This document shows, piece by piece, positions 1 through 6,503 of a DNA stretch of 11,937 bases. This DNA is from CAUJGQ01 sp042408665. Its GTDB lineage: Bacteria > Chloroflexota > Dehalococcoidia > CAUJGQ01. The notes below the pieces were generated by a model. It was not told where the DNA came from. It saw only the letters and a list, made by a program, of their open reading frames with translations, and did not search any database. Within the stretch, counting starts at the first letter, position 1. Each line of letters starts with the position of its first letter. The translations under genes and the position numbers were made by a program. The stretch spans positions 1 through 11,937 of the forward strand of contig JBHOQW010000293.1 in NCBI GenBank assembly GCA_042408665.1, in the 5' to 3' direction.

Positions 1-1
1 A

Positions 2-778
2 CACGACGGCCGCTTCGCCGTGTTCATCTCCGACGACCTGCACTCACCACCGCGGCGGGCGGTCAAATTCCGCAATTCGCGCCTGGAGCGGGCGCGCAAC
101 TGGAAGGGCCACACGGACAGGATGTTCTTCATCAGCCAGAACCGGGCGGAGCTAGGCTCGGACCCGGAGCTGGCCGAGGCCTTCCGCGAGATCGGCATGG
201 GCATGCTGTACATCGGGGTGGAGTCCTCCAGCGCCGAGAACCTGGCCGCCGTGAAGAAGCGCCAGGAACCGGATCAGATGCACCGAGACCTCGAGGCCCT
301 CAACCGGATGGGCTTCGACGTGGTGGCGATGACGATCATCGGCCTGCCCTACGACGACGAAGAGCAGGTGCTCAAGCTGGCCGAGTGGGTGCGCGGGGTG
401 AGCAAGTTCCAGACCGCCAACCTGCTCACGCCGTTGCCCGCCACGATCAACTGGCCCCAGCCCAACGGCGGCGGCATGAAGCTGCTCAACCGGTACGGCG
501 AGCTGCTCAACGGTGACGGGCATTACGACCCGTACGGCGAGCTGCCGCCATACGAGCTCTTCACGGGTCGCCAGTTCGTGCACAAGGACGAGGTGGTGAT
601 CAAGGGCGTGCCGCGGAACTGGACGCTGGAGCGGAGCCGCGAGGTCTACCGCATGTACACCGAGCACCTGCGGCCCGTGGACAGCCTCTACGAGCGCATC
701 TTCCGCCTGATGAAGCGCCGGGCCGAGCGCCTGGCCCGTGAGGAGAACCGCCAGATCGCCATCCCGGTGCGCGTCTAG
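2..778 (+). CDS. Radical SAM protein, B12-binding type, C-terminal part (5' end outside window)
   Basis: The reading frame is open from base 2 and ends with TAG at 776-778, so about 258 C-terminal residues are visible and the gene starts before the window. What is seen is the second half of a radical SAM barrel: a strand ending in ISDD, then QNRAELGSDPELAEAF, then IGVES followed by LAAVKKRQ (the G-x-ES...K-K-R-Q block typical of B12-binding radical SAM proteins), then a barrel strand TIIGLPYDDEE and a TPLPAT loop near the end of the barrel. The CxxxCxxC iron-sulfur motif and any cobalamin-binding domain would lie upstream and cannot be checked. The tail is basic and charged, with no membrane segment. 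The substrate cannot be told; relatives act in lipid, hopanoid, tetrapyrrole and natural-product chemistry. GTG at 20 is internal to the domain, not the true start. Family is fairly sure, function unknown. Confidence 0.8.
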   Translation, partial: HDGRFAVFISDDLHSPPRRAVKFRNSRLERARNWKGHTDRMFFISQNRAELGSDPELAEAFREIGMGMLYIGVESSSAENLAAVKKRQEPDQMHRDLEALNRMGFDVVAMTIIGLPYDDEEQVLKLAEWVRGVSKFQTANLLTPLPATINWPQPNGGGMKLLNRYGELLNGDGHYDPYGELPPYELFTGRQFVHKDEVVIKGVPRNWTLERSREVYRMYTEHLRPVDSLYERIFRLMKRRAERLAREENRQIAIPVRV

Positions 779-802
779 CGCCGGGTGAGGGGTCTGTCGC
801 AG

Positions 803-852
803 CGGCGTACGACCGTGCGCTTCCACTCATGGCAGCGTGCCGTCGTACGCCG
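803..852. repeat. Perfect 11-bp inverted repeat downstream of the radical SAM gene
   Basis: The arms CGGCGTACGAC (803-813) and GTCGTACGCCG (842-852) are exact reverse complements separated by 28 bases. The spacer contains a small hairpin of its own (GGCA-GCG-TGCC, 831-841). There is no T-run after the second arm, so this is not a classical intrinsic terminator. It could be an operator, an RNA structure at the 3' end of the upstream transcript, or part of the fabF leader. Confidence 0.55.
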
Positions 853-858
853 TCGCCG

Positions 859-888
859 GGCCGCGCCCCCGGTGGGTGGGGCGCGGCC
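859..888. terminator. Strong 11-bp GC stem-loop, possible terminator or leader structure
   Basis: The arms GGCCGCGCCCC (859-869) and GGGGCGCGGCC (878-888) pair perfectly around an 8-nt loop. The stem is very stable, since every pair is G-C. It sits 81 bases after the radical SAM stop and 50 bases before the fabF ATG. The following bases (TCCTGTGCG) are not T-rich, so if it terminates transcription it does so without a U-tract. It may instead be a leader hairpin of fabF or a binding site. The structure is certain on paper; the role is inferred. Confidence 0.45.
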
Positions 889-926
889 TCCTGTGCGCGC
901 CGGCCATGCACTGCATCTCGCTAACC

Positions 927-932
927 AGTAGG
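927..932 (+). promoter_or_regulatory. Ribosome binding site of fabF
   Basis: AGTAGG matches the AGGAGG core at five of six positions and lies 6 nt before ATG 939. It supports this start over the in-frame GTG at 837, which has no such site and would place the 859-888 hairpin inside the coding region. Confidence 0.5.
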
Positions 933-938
933 TACGCC

Positions 939-2183
939 ATGAAGCTGCATCGCGTTGTGGTCACCGGCATCGGCGTCATCAGCCCGATCGGGCTGACCGC
1001 CACCGAGACGTGGGAGAACCTCGTCCGCGGCGTGAGTGGCGTGGGCCGCATCACCCTGTTCGACCCCACCGGCCAGGACGTGACCTTCGCGGCTGAGGTG
1101 AAGGACTTCGAGCCCGGGCGGTTCATGGACCGCAAGGAGGCGCGGCGCAGCGATCGGGTGGTGCAGTTCGCGGTGGCCGCCACCCACGAGGCGTTGGAGA
1201 TGGCCAAGCTGCCGATCGGCCCCGACAACGCGGACGAAATCGGTGTGGTTATCGGCAGCGGCATCGGCGGGATCATGACGCTCTCAGAGGGGTTCGCCAC
1301 CCTCTACAGCAAGGGTCCGGGCCGGGTAAGCCCCTTTCTGGCCGCGATGATGTTGCCGGATATGCCGGCCGGGTACGTGAGCATTCACTTCGGCCTGCGC
1401 GGCCCAAACTACTGCACCGTCTCCGCCTGCTCCACCGGCGCCGACGCCATCGGTAACGCCTATGAGATCGTGCGCCGCGGCGACGCCAAGGTCATGATCG
1501 CCGGCGGCGCCGAGGCGCCGATCACCCCCATCGGTATCGCTGCCTTCGCCGCAGCGCGCGCCCTCTCCACACGCAACGACGACCCACCCCGTGCCTCCCG
1601 CCCCTTTGACCGGGATCGGGACGGCTTTGTCATGGGTGAGGGCGCGGGGGTGATGGTGCTGGAGAGTCTGGAGCACGCCCTAGCCCGGCGGGCGCCGATC
1701 CTGGCCGAGCTAGTCGGGTACGGCAACGCCGCCGACGCGCACCACATCACCCAGCCCTCAGCCGGCGGTGAGGGCGGCGTGCGTGCCATGCGCTTGGCCC
1801 TCAAGCGCGCCTGTCTTACCCCAGACGACGTCGATTACGTCAACGCCCACGGCACCTCCACGCCGATGAACGACCGCTTCGAAACCCAAGGGCTCAAGGC
1901 GGTGTTCGGCAAGCGCGCCTACCAGGTGCCGATCAGCTCCTCCAAATCCATGATCGGTCACCTGCTCGGCGCGGCCGGCGCCGTGGAGGCGGTGTTCTGC
2001 GTGCAGGCCATCCGTTACGGCGTCATCCCGCCCACGATTAACTACGAGCACCCGGACCCGGAGTGTGATCTAGACTACGTGCCCAACGAGGCGCGCGAGG
2101 CGCCGGTGCGCGTGGCCCTCACCAACTCCTTCGGCTTCGGCGGCCATAACGCCTCCCTCATCTTCCGCCGCTACGAGGAATAG
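939..2183 (+). CDS. fabF: Beta-ketoacyl-[acyl-carrier-protein] synthase II (FabF)
   Basis: FabF catalyses the decarboxylative condensation of malonyl-ACP with an acyl-ACP in cytosolic type II fatty-acid synthesis. The 414-residue protein has the usual FabF length and begins VVVTGIGVISPIG. The thiolase-fold active site is complete: nucleophile Cys164 in TVSACSTGADAIG, His304 in NAHGTSTP, Lys336 in SSSKS, and His341 in IGHLLGAAGAVEA. The glycine-rich NSFGFGGHNA loop (residues 396-405) carries Phe400, the usual gatekeeper position. The start is ATG 939, with a near-consensus ribosome binding site; an in-frame GTG at 837 adds a tail without homology. No acpP, fabD, fabG or fabH lies nearby, so this copy stands alone beside a radical SAM gene. 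It is probably the housekeeping elongation enzyme, but a copy dedicated to a secondary or specialised lipid pathway cannot be excluded. Confidence 0.93.
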   Translation: MKLHRVVVTGIGVISPIGLTATETWENLVRGVSGVGRITLFDPTGQDVTFAAEVKDFEPGRFMDRKEARRSDRVVQFAVAATHEALEMAKLPIGPDNADEIGVVIGSGIGGIMTLSEGFATLYSKGPGRVSPFLAAMMLPDMPAGYVSIHFGLRGPNYCTVSACSTGADAIGNAYEIVRRGDAKVMIAGGAEAPITPIGIAAFAAARALSTRNDDPPRASRPFDRDRDGFVMGEGAGVMVLESLEHALARRAPILAELVGYGNAADAHHITQPSAGGEGGVRAMRLALKRACLTPDDVDYVNAHGTSTPMNDRFETQGLKAVFGKRAYQVPISSSKSMIGHLLGAAGAVEAVFCVQAIRYGVIPPTINYEHPDPECDLDYVPNEAREAPVRVALTNSFGFGGHNASLIFRRYEE

Positions 2184-2209
2184 GCCACCCTGCCATCGTT
2201 GACGCCGGT

Positions 2210-4813
2210 TTAGCCGCTCACGCCGGGCCAGCGGCGGAAGAACCACCGCTTGGCGACCTCCACCAGCAGCAGATACGTGGTCACCATGCCGGCCAGCGCC
2301 ACGAGAAATCCAAGGGGCAACGGCTCGAAGCCCAGCGGCGCCCCCAGCGGGCTGTACGGCAGCGCCACGGCCACCGCCACCACCGCCAGCGTCGTCACCA
2401 GTAGCGGCGTGGAGGGGCGACTGCGCCAGAACGGAACGCGGCGCGTACGCAGGGCGAAGATCACCAGGCACTGCGTGCCGAGCGATTCCACGAACCAGCC
2501 GGTGTGAAAGCGCGTCTCGCCCGCACGAAACGGGCCAAGCATCAGGGCAAACGTGAGAAAGTCATACAGCGAGCTGACCGGGCCAAACACGATCATGAAC
2601 CGACGGATCAGACCGATATCCCAATGTGCTGGCCGGCGAATAAGCTCCGGATCGACGGAATCGCTGGGAATGGTGAGTTCCGAGACGTCGTACAGGAAGT
2701 TATTGAGCAGGATCTGGGTCGGCAACATCGGGAGAAAGCTTAGCACCACCGACGCGCCGGCCGCGCTGAACATGTTGCCGAAATTAGAGCTGGTAGCCAT
2801 CAGGATGTACTTGATGGTGTTGGCAAAGGTGCGCCGCCCCTCGAGGATACCGTCCGCCAGCACTCCCAGGTCCTTCTCCAGCAACACCACGTCCGCCGCC
2901 GCCTTGGCCACGTCCGTCGCGTTGTCGACGGAGATGCCGACGTCGGCCTCGTGCAGTGCCGGCACGTCGTTCACGCCGTCGCCCAGGAAGCCGACGTCCT
3001 TGCCCGCCGCTCGGGCCGCCTGCACCAGCGCCGCCTTCTGGTCGGGCGTCACCCGCGCGAACACGGTGGTGCCGGGCAGAAGTGCGGCCAGATCTTCCGG
3101 TCGCTTGCCCGCCAGCTCCGTACCTGTCGCCACCCCGGCAACGGGAATCCCCAGCCGCTCACACACACGCAGCGCCACCGCCGGGTGGTCGCCCGTCAAC
3201 ACCTTCACCGCCACGCCGAGGGAAGTCAGGCGCGCCAGCGCCGCCGTAGCCTCCGGCTTGGGCGGATCGCTAAAGCCAAGGAAACCCACCAGCGCCAACC
3301 CCTCCTGCGCCTGCTCGAGGAGCGGCCGACCATCGTCCGGCCGCACCGCCACGCCCAGCACGCGCTCACCCCGCTCCAGCATGGCCTGCAACGCCCGCTC
3401 CGCGGCCGGCCGCCACGCCGGCCCCCAGTCCTGTCCGCTCGTACAGCGCCGCAGGATTTCCTCCGCGGCCCCCTTGACCACCACCCAACCCTCCCCCCCG
3501 GGAGCGACCAGCGCCACCGCAGCCCATCGTCGCTCGTAGGAGAAGGGCAACTCATCGCGCACCTGCCAGGCGCCGCGCTCGGCGGCGGCCGCCTGCACGC
3601 GCGGGTCGGCTGCCAGGACGGCATCCAGCGGATTGGCGGCCAGGGGATGGGCTCCGGCCAGCAGCCAGGCGGCCGTCCAGGCCAGCACCTCGCGCTCGCC
3701 CTGGCCATGCTGGGGCGGTCCGGTCACCTCTTCCAGCCGGATGTCGCCCGTGGTGAGGGTACCGGTCTTATCCGTGAACAGGATCTCGACGTCACCGAGG
3801 TCCTCGATGGCTACCAGATGGCGCACGATCACCTTGTAGGCGGCGAGACGGCGGCTGCCCAGCGCCAGGCTGATGGTGACGATCGCCGGCAGGAGTTGGG
3901 GCGTCAGCCCCACGGCGATGGCCAGGGCGAACAGAAGCGCTTCCAGGAGACCGCGACCGAGCAGCGTATTGACGACGAAGATGAACAGCGTGAGCACGGC
4001 GCTCACCTGCACCAGGAGCAGCGAGAAGCGCCGTAGGCCCCGTTCAAAGGCCGTGGCGGGCGGTGGGCCGGCCGCCCCCGCCGCCACCTGGCCGAAGAGC
4101 GTGGCGGCGCCGGTGGTCACCACCACCGCGCGGGCACGGCCACCGCGCACCACGCTGCCGGCCAGCAGAAGCGAGGTCAGATCACCCGGGCCGTGCGCCG
4201 GCTCCGCGCGCTTCTCCACCGGCAGAGACTCGCCGGTGAGGGCCGCTTCGTCCACGGTCAGGTCGACGGCCTCCAGGATGCGGGCGTCGGCCGGCACGAT
4301 GTCGCCCACCTCTACCTGGAGGATGTCGCCCGGCACCACCTCCTCGGCTGGGATGCGACGCAGGGCACCCGCCCGCCAAACCCGCGCCGTGCGCGTGAGA
4401 CGTTCTTCCAGGAGGCGCACCGCGCGATCGGCGCGGTACTCGTCGAAGAAGCCGAGCGTGAGCGACAGGGTGATAATGGCGAGAATGATCAGGGCATCGG
4501 TCCGCTCGCCCACGATGAGGGACACCAGCGTGGCGGTGAGCAGCAAGGCGAGCAGCGGGTTCTTGAGTTGCCGACCGAGGATGGGGAGCGCGGTAGCGCG
4601 CCGCCGTACCAGGATGTTGGGGCCGTACGCGCGCAGCCGACGCGCCGCTTCCTCGTCCGTGAGGCCATCCGCCTGGCCCGCCAGCCGGGCCAGAACCTCG
4701 TCGGCCGGCATCCGCGCCAGCTCGTCCAGATGCCGATGCACCTCACGGGCGCCCGTGGCTCGCCGGTCGGGTGGTATCCGCCAGAGGCCTTTGCGCTGCG
4801 CGATCTCGCCCAT
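2210..4813 (-). CDS. P-type IIIB cation-transporting ATPase, MgtA-like (probable Mg2+ importer)
   Basis: This 867-residue membrane pump of the P3B family uses ATP to move cations, in characterised members Mg2+ into the cell. Visible parts in order: soluble N-terminus (about 1-80); membrane pair (about 84-122); actuator motif TGES (193-196); M3/M4 pair (about 262-318) with VGLTPQLLP; phosphorylation motif DKTGTLT with Asp348; nucleotide-domain KGAAEEI (447-453); TGD (540-542); hinge GDGVNDVPAL (611-620); then six C-terminal helices. The segment with NNFLYDVSELTIPSDSVD (704-721) is characteristic of MgtA-type pumps. In M4 the enterobacterial MgtA motif LTPEMLP reads LTPQLLP. The ATG has AAGGA 11 nt upstream (4825-4829 on the minus strand). 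The gene diverges from the DUF1003 gene and converges on fabF with a 26-base gap. Family is sure; the ion is inferred. Confidence 0.9.
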   Translation of the reverse strand: MGEIAQRKGLWRIPPDRRATGAREVHRHLDELARMPADEVLARLAGQADGLTDEEAARRLRAYGPNILVRRRATALPILGRQLKNPLLALLLTATLVSLIVGERTDALIILAIITLSLTLGFFDEYRADRAVRLLEERLTRTARVWRAGALRRIPAEEVVPGDILQVEVGDIVPADARILEAVDLTVDEAALTGESLPVEKRAEPAHGPGDLTSLLLAGSVVRGGRARAVVVTTGAATLFGQVAAGAAGPPPATAFERGLRRFSLLLVQVSAVLTLFIFVVNTLLGRGLLEALLFALAIAVGLTPQLLPAIVTISLALGSRRLAAYKVIVRHLVAIEDLGDVEILFTDKTGTLTTGDIRLEEVTGPPQHGQGEREVLAWTAAWLLAGAHPLAANPLDAVLAADPRVQAAAAERGAWQVRDELPFSYERRWAAVALVAPGGEGWVVVKGAAEEILRRCTSGQDWGPAWRPAAERALQAMLERGERVLGVAVRPDDGRPLLEQAQEGLALVGFLGFSDPPKPEATAALARLTSLGVAVKVLTGDHPAVALRVCERLGIPVAGVATGTELAGKRPEDLAALLPGTTVFARVTPDQKAALVQAARAAGKDVGFLGDGVNDVPALHEADVGISVDNATDVAKAAADVVLLEKDLGVLADGILEGRRTFANTIKYILMATSSNFGNMFSAAGASVVLSFLPMLPTQILLNNFLYDVSELTIPSDSVDPELIRRPAHWDIGLIRRFMIVFGPVSSLYDFLTFALMLGPFRAGETRFHTGWFVESLGTQCLVIFALRTRRVPFWRSRPSTPLLVTTLAVVAVAVALPYSPLGAPLGFEPLPLGFLVALAGMVTTYLLLVEVAKRWFFRRWPGVSG

Positions 4814-4893
4814 CAGGGCTTACATCCTTGCGTGTGCATCCCCGTGGCGTCGTCCCCGGTCACCGCCGGTACCCTTCCCATGGTCGGCTGCTC

Positions 4894-4913
4894 TGCCGGC
4901 AGCGACGCCGGCA
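4894..4913. repeat. Short hairpin between the divergent ATPase and DUF1003 genes
   Basis: TGCCGGC (4894-4900) and GCCGGCA (4907-4913) form a 7-bp stem with a 6-nt loop in the 143-base divergent spacer. It could serve as an operator or leader hairpin for either gene. It is short and made of common GC words, so chance is possible. No convincing -35/-10 pair was found in this spacer. The spacer also looks too small to hold a full M-box Mg2+ riboswitch, and I see none of its structure. Confidence 0.3.
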
Positions 4914-4943
4914 CCGTCTGATGACCCTCCTGCAATCACCACC

Positions 4944-4949
4944 GAGGAG
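4944..4949 (+). promoter_or_regulatory. Ribosome binding site that sets the DUF1003 start
   Basis: GAGGAG lies 7 nt before ATG 4957. It favours this start over the upstream in-frame ATG 4921, which has no purine-rich site, and over the GTG at 4954. Confidence 0.7.
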
Positions 4950-4956
4950 CGGTGTG

Positions 4957-5460
4957 ATGTCCCGATTGCATCCCTACCGCAGCCCGGAAGAGGTGCGACG
5001 CCTGTTGGAGCGGCTGCACACGGGGCCGGCGCACCTGGTCCACCCGCAGCACGTGATCGCGGCGATGCGGCGCGAGCGCCCGGCGATCGCCCGCTTCAAC
5101 TGCTGGTTGGCCGACCATATTGTGGGCCTGGCCGGTACCATGGCGTTCTTCTATTTCCTGGCGCTCCTGATGGCCGCCTGGGCGCTCTGGCAGAGTGGGA
5201 TCGAGCACGACCAAGGCTTTGACCCGTACCCGTACGCCTTCCTGTTTTTCATCTTGGGCGGCATTATGCAATCCCTGTTCGTGCCCACCATGCTCACTGC
5301 CTCCAACCGTGCGGCAGAGCGTGACCGCATCAAAGACGAGGCCGACCACCGCGCCTGGGCCCATCTGTACGAGGTGAACGACGAACAGCTCATGATCCTT
5401 CGTCGCCTGGCCCAATGGCTCGATGAACAGGAGCGGCGCGTGTCCGCGCCGGGGGCGTAG
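4957..5460 (+). CDS. DUF1003 family membrane protein
   Basis: The 167-residue protein matches the DUF1003 pattern: a charged N-terminus, then NCWLADHIVGLAGTMAFFYF, a first transmembrane helix (about 57-79), the FDPYPYAFLFFIL block leading into a second helix (about 92-115), and a polar tail with ASNRAAERDRIKDEAD (115-130) that is likely to form a cytoplasmic helix or coiled coil. The family has no settled biochemical function that I can name. ATG 4957 follows a GAGGAG site at 7 nt. The gene is head-to-head with the MgtA-like ATPase, which hints at a shared signal or a role in cation homeostasis; that is inference from position only. Its stop codon lies 12 bases from the stop of the convergent crotonase gene. 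Confidence 0.85.
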   Translation: MSRLHPYRSPEEVRRLLERLHTGPAHLVHPQHVIAAMRRERPAIARFNCWLADHIVGLAGTMAFFYFLALLMAAWALWQSGIEHDQGFDPYPYAFLFFILGGIMQSLFVPTMLTASNRAAERDRIKDEADHRAWAHLYEVNDEQLMILRRLAQWLDEQERRVSAPGA

Positions 5461-5465
5461 GCGGT

Positions 5466-5485
5466 CACCGGTTCAACCATCGGTG
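5466..5485. terminator. Weak hairpin across the DUF1003/crotonase convergent junction
   Basis: CACCGGT and ATCGGTG pair over 7 bp with one G-T wobble and a 6-nt loop, starting 5 bases after the DUF1003 stop and running into the last codons of the crotonase gene. No T-run follows on either strand. It is a candidate weak bidirectional terminator only. Confidence 0.22.
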
Positions 5486-6351
5486 TCGGATGACCGGTCC
5501 GGCCGCCCGTAGCGGTAATCGCCATGCGGCGCGTCGCGGCGGTGCACCGCCTCCTTGAAGCCCTCGCGGATCGCCAGCTCGCGCCAGGCGATACCTTCGG
5601 GCGTATGGCGGGCGATGCCGTCGAACACGGTGCCGATGAGCTGGCTGGTGCGCAGGCCCATGTTCTCATAGGCCTGGTTGACGAGCAGCTTGCTCAGGGC
5701 GAGCTGGTTGGCGGGGATGCTCGCCAGCCGGGTGGCGAGGGCATCCACTTCGGCGTCCAGGCGATCGGCCGCGACGGCCTTCGACACCAGGCCGATGCGG
5801 ACCGCTTCAAGGCCATCGACGGCGTCGCCGGTGAGCATCAACCGCTTGGCGTGCTCCAGCGGCAGGCGGTACACCCACATCACCGTGGTGGGCGTGCCCC
5901 AGATGCGGGCTGGCGGGTAACCGATACGGGCGTCCTCGGCAGCGATGATCAGGTCGGCGCACAGCGCCAAGTCGGTGCCGCCACCCACGCACCAGCCGTG
6001 GATGCCGCAGATCACCGGCTTGTGGCTCTCCCACAAGGACATGAAGGCCGCCACATTGCGGCTCATGCCGGCGTAGTCGCGCACCGGATCCCAGATGCCG
6101 GCGCTTTCTCGCTGGGCGCGCGCCTTGGCCTCTGTGCCCCAGGTCAGGTCGTACCCGGCGCAGAAGGCCCGGCCGGCCCCGCGTAGCACGATCACCCGTA
6201 CCGTCTCGTCGGCGTTGGCGCGGGCGACGGCGTCGCGCAGCTCGGCGGTCATCGCACGGTTGATGGCGTTGAGCCGCTCGGGGCGGTTGAGGGTGATGCG
6301 AGCGATGGCGCCGGTCACCTGATAGAGGATAGCGGTGTACGCGGTGCTCAC
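5473..6351 (-). CDS. Crotonase-fold (enoyl-CoA hydratase/isomerase family) protein with altered active site
   Basis: The 292-residue protein has the crotonase fold: ITLNRPERLNAIN near the N-terminus, FCAGYDL (63-69) for the first oxyanion-hole peptide, and the HGWCVGGGTDLALCADL block (118-134) for the second. Set against rat enoyl-CoA hydratase, Glu144 falls on Asp127 and Glu164 on Pro147 (in GYPPARIWG), so neither catalytic glutamate is kept and classical hydration of enoyl-CoA is doubtful. The protein still probably binds a CoA thioester; other crotonase activities (isomerase, hydrolase, dehalogenase, decarboxylase) or a binding role are open. The GTG start has GGGAGGT 8 nt upstream; in-frame sequence upstream of it is not family-like. 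The gene diverges from recJ. No other beta-oxidation gene is nearby to suggest a substrate. Fold is sure, function is not. Confidence 0.85.
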   Translation of the reverse strand: MSTAYTAILYQVTGAIARITLNRPERLNAINRAMTAELRDAVARANADETVRVIVLRGAGRAFCAGYDLTWGTEAKARAQRESAGIWDPVRDYAGMSRNVAAFMSLWESHKPVICGIHGWCVGGGTDLALCADLIIAAEDARIGYPPARIWGTPTTVMWVYRLPLEHAKRLMLTGDAVDGLEAVRIGLVSKAVAADRLDAEVDALATRLASIPANQLALSKLLVNQAYENMGLRTSQLIGTVFDGIARHTPEGIAWRELAIREGFKEAVHRRDAPHGDYRYGRPDRSSDTDG

Positions 6352-6359
6352 GCCGGACA

Positions 6360-6366
6360 ACCTCCC
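6360..6366 (-). promoter_or_regulatory. Ribosome binding site that sets the crotonase start
   Basis: On the minus strand GGGAGGT lies 8 nt before GTG 6351. It fixes this start, about 51 codons inside the longer open frame that begins at 6504. Confidence 0.7.
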
Positions 6367-6376
6367 GTTGCGCTGC

Positions 6377-6393
6377 GGCGGTCCACGACCGCC
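6377..6393. repeat. Small hairpin in the crotonase/recJ divergent spacer
   Basis: GGCGGT and ACCGCC form a 6-bp stem with loop CCACG. It lies just upstream of the crotonase ribosome binding site, in its probable leader. Short GC stems like this arise easily by chance here. Confidence 0.25.
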
Positions 6394-6424
6394 TGGCCGC
6401 ATCCTACGCCCGCGAACGGAGGCG

Positions 6425-6450
6425 GGCAACCGCGCCGCACCTCGGTTGCC
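6425..6450. repeat. Perfect 8-bp inverted repeat between crotonase and recJ, operator candidate
   Basis: GGCAACCG (6425-6432) and CGGTTGCC (6443-6450) are exact reverse complements with a 10-base centre, so the half-site centres are 18 bases apart, close to two helical turns. It sits mid-spacer between divergent genes and overlaps the possible recJ -35 box, as expected for a dimeric repressor site. No matching regulator gene is in the window. Confidence 0.4.
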
Positions 6451-6475
6451 GCGAGCGGTCTCCATCCAGGACAAT
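6446..6475 (+). promoter_or_regulatory. Possible sigma-70-type promoter of recJ
   Basis: TTGCCG (6446-6451) and GACAAT (6470-6475) match the -35 and -10 consensus at four of six positions each, with 18-base spacing. Transcription would start near 6482, immediately before the GTG at 6483 and about 20 nt before ATG 6504. The matches are modest and a single site in one genome proves little. Confidence 0.3.
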
Positions 6476-6503
6476 ACGGGCAGTGACACCCAATGAGAGC
6501 ACA

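Noticed and set aside
837..938. Upstream extension of fabF from GTG 837
   Set aside because: The added 34 residues have no FabF similarity, there is no ribosome binding site, and the segment contains the 859-888 stem-loop; FabF proteins normally begin close to the VVVTGIG strand.
2213..2235. Hairpin GCCGCT-N11-AGCGGC at the fabF/ATPase junction as a terminator
   Set aside because: A 6-bp stem within the last ATPase codons, with an 11-nt loop and no T-run; too weak to call.
2951..4036. Second long plus-strand open frame (361 codons) antisense to the ATPase gene
   Set aside because: Low-complexity Gln/Arg/Gly/His composition, no recognisable domain, and full overlap with the conserved catalytic core of the ATPase.
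4814..4956. M-box Mg2+ riboswitch upstream of the ATPase or DUF1003
   Set aside because: The spacer is only 143 bases shared by two divergent genes, and apart from one 7-bp hairpin I see no multi-stem structure of that class.
3873..5222. Long plus-strand open frame (449 codons) antisense to the ATPase gene
   Set aside because: It is Arg/Ser/Ala-rich without any family motif, overlaps the well-supported ATPase and DUF1003 genes, and is what high GC content produces opposite a real gene.
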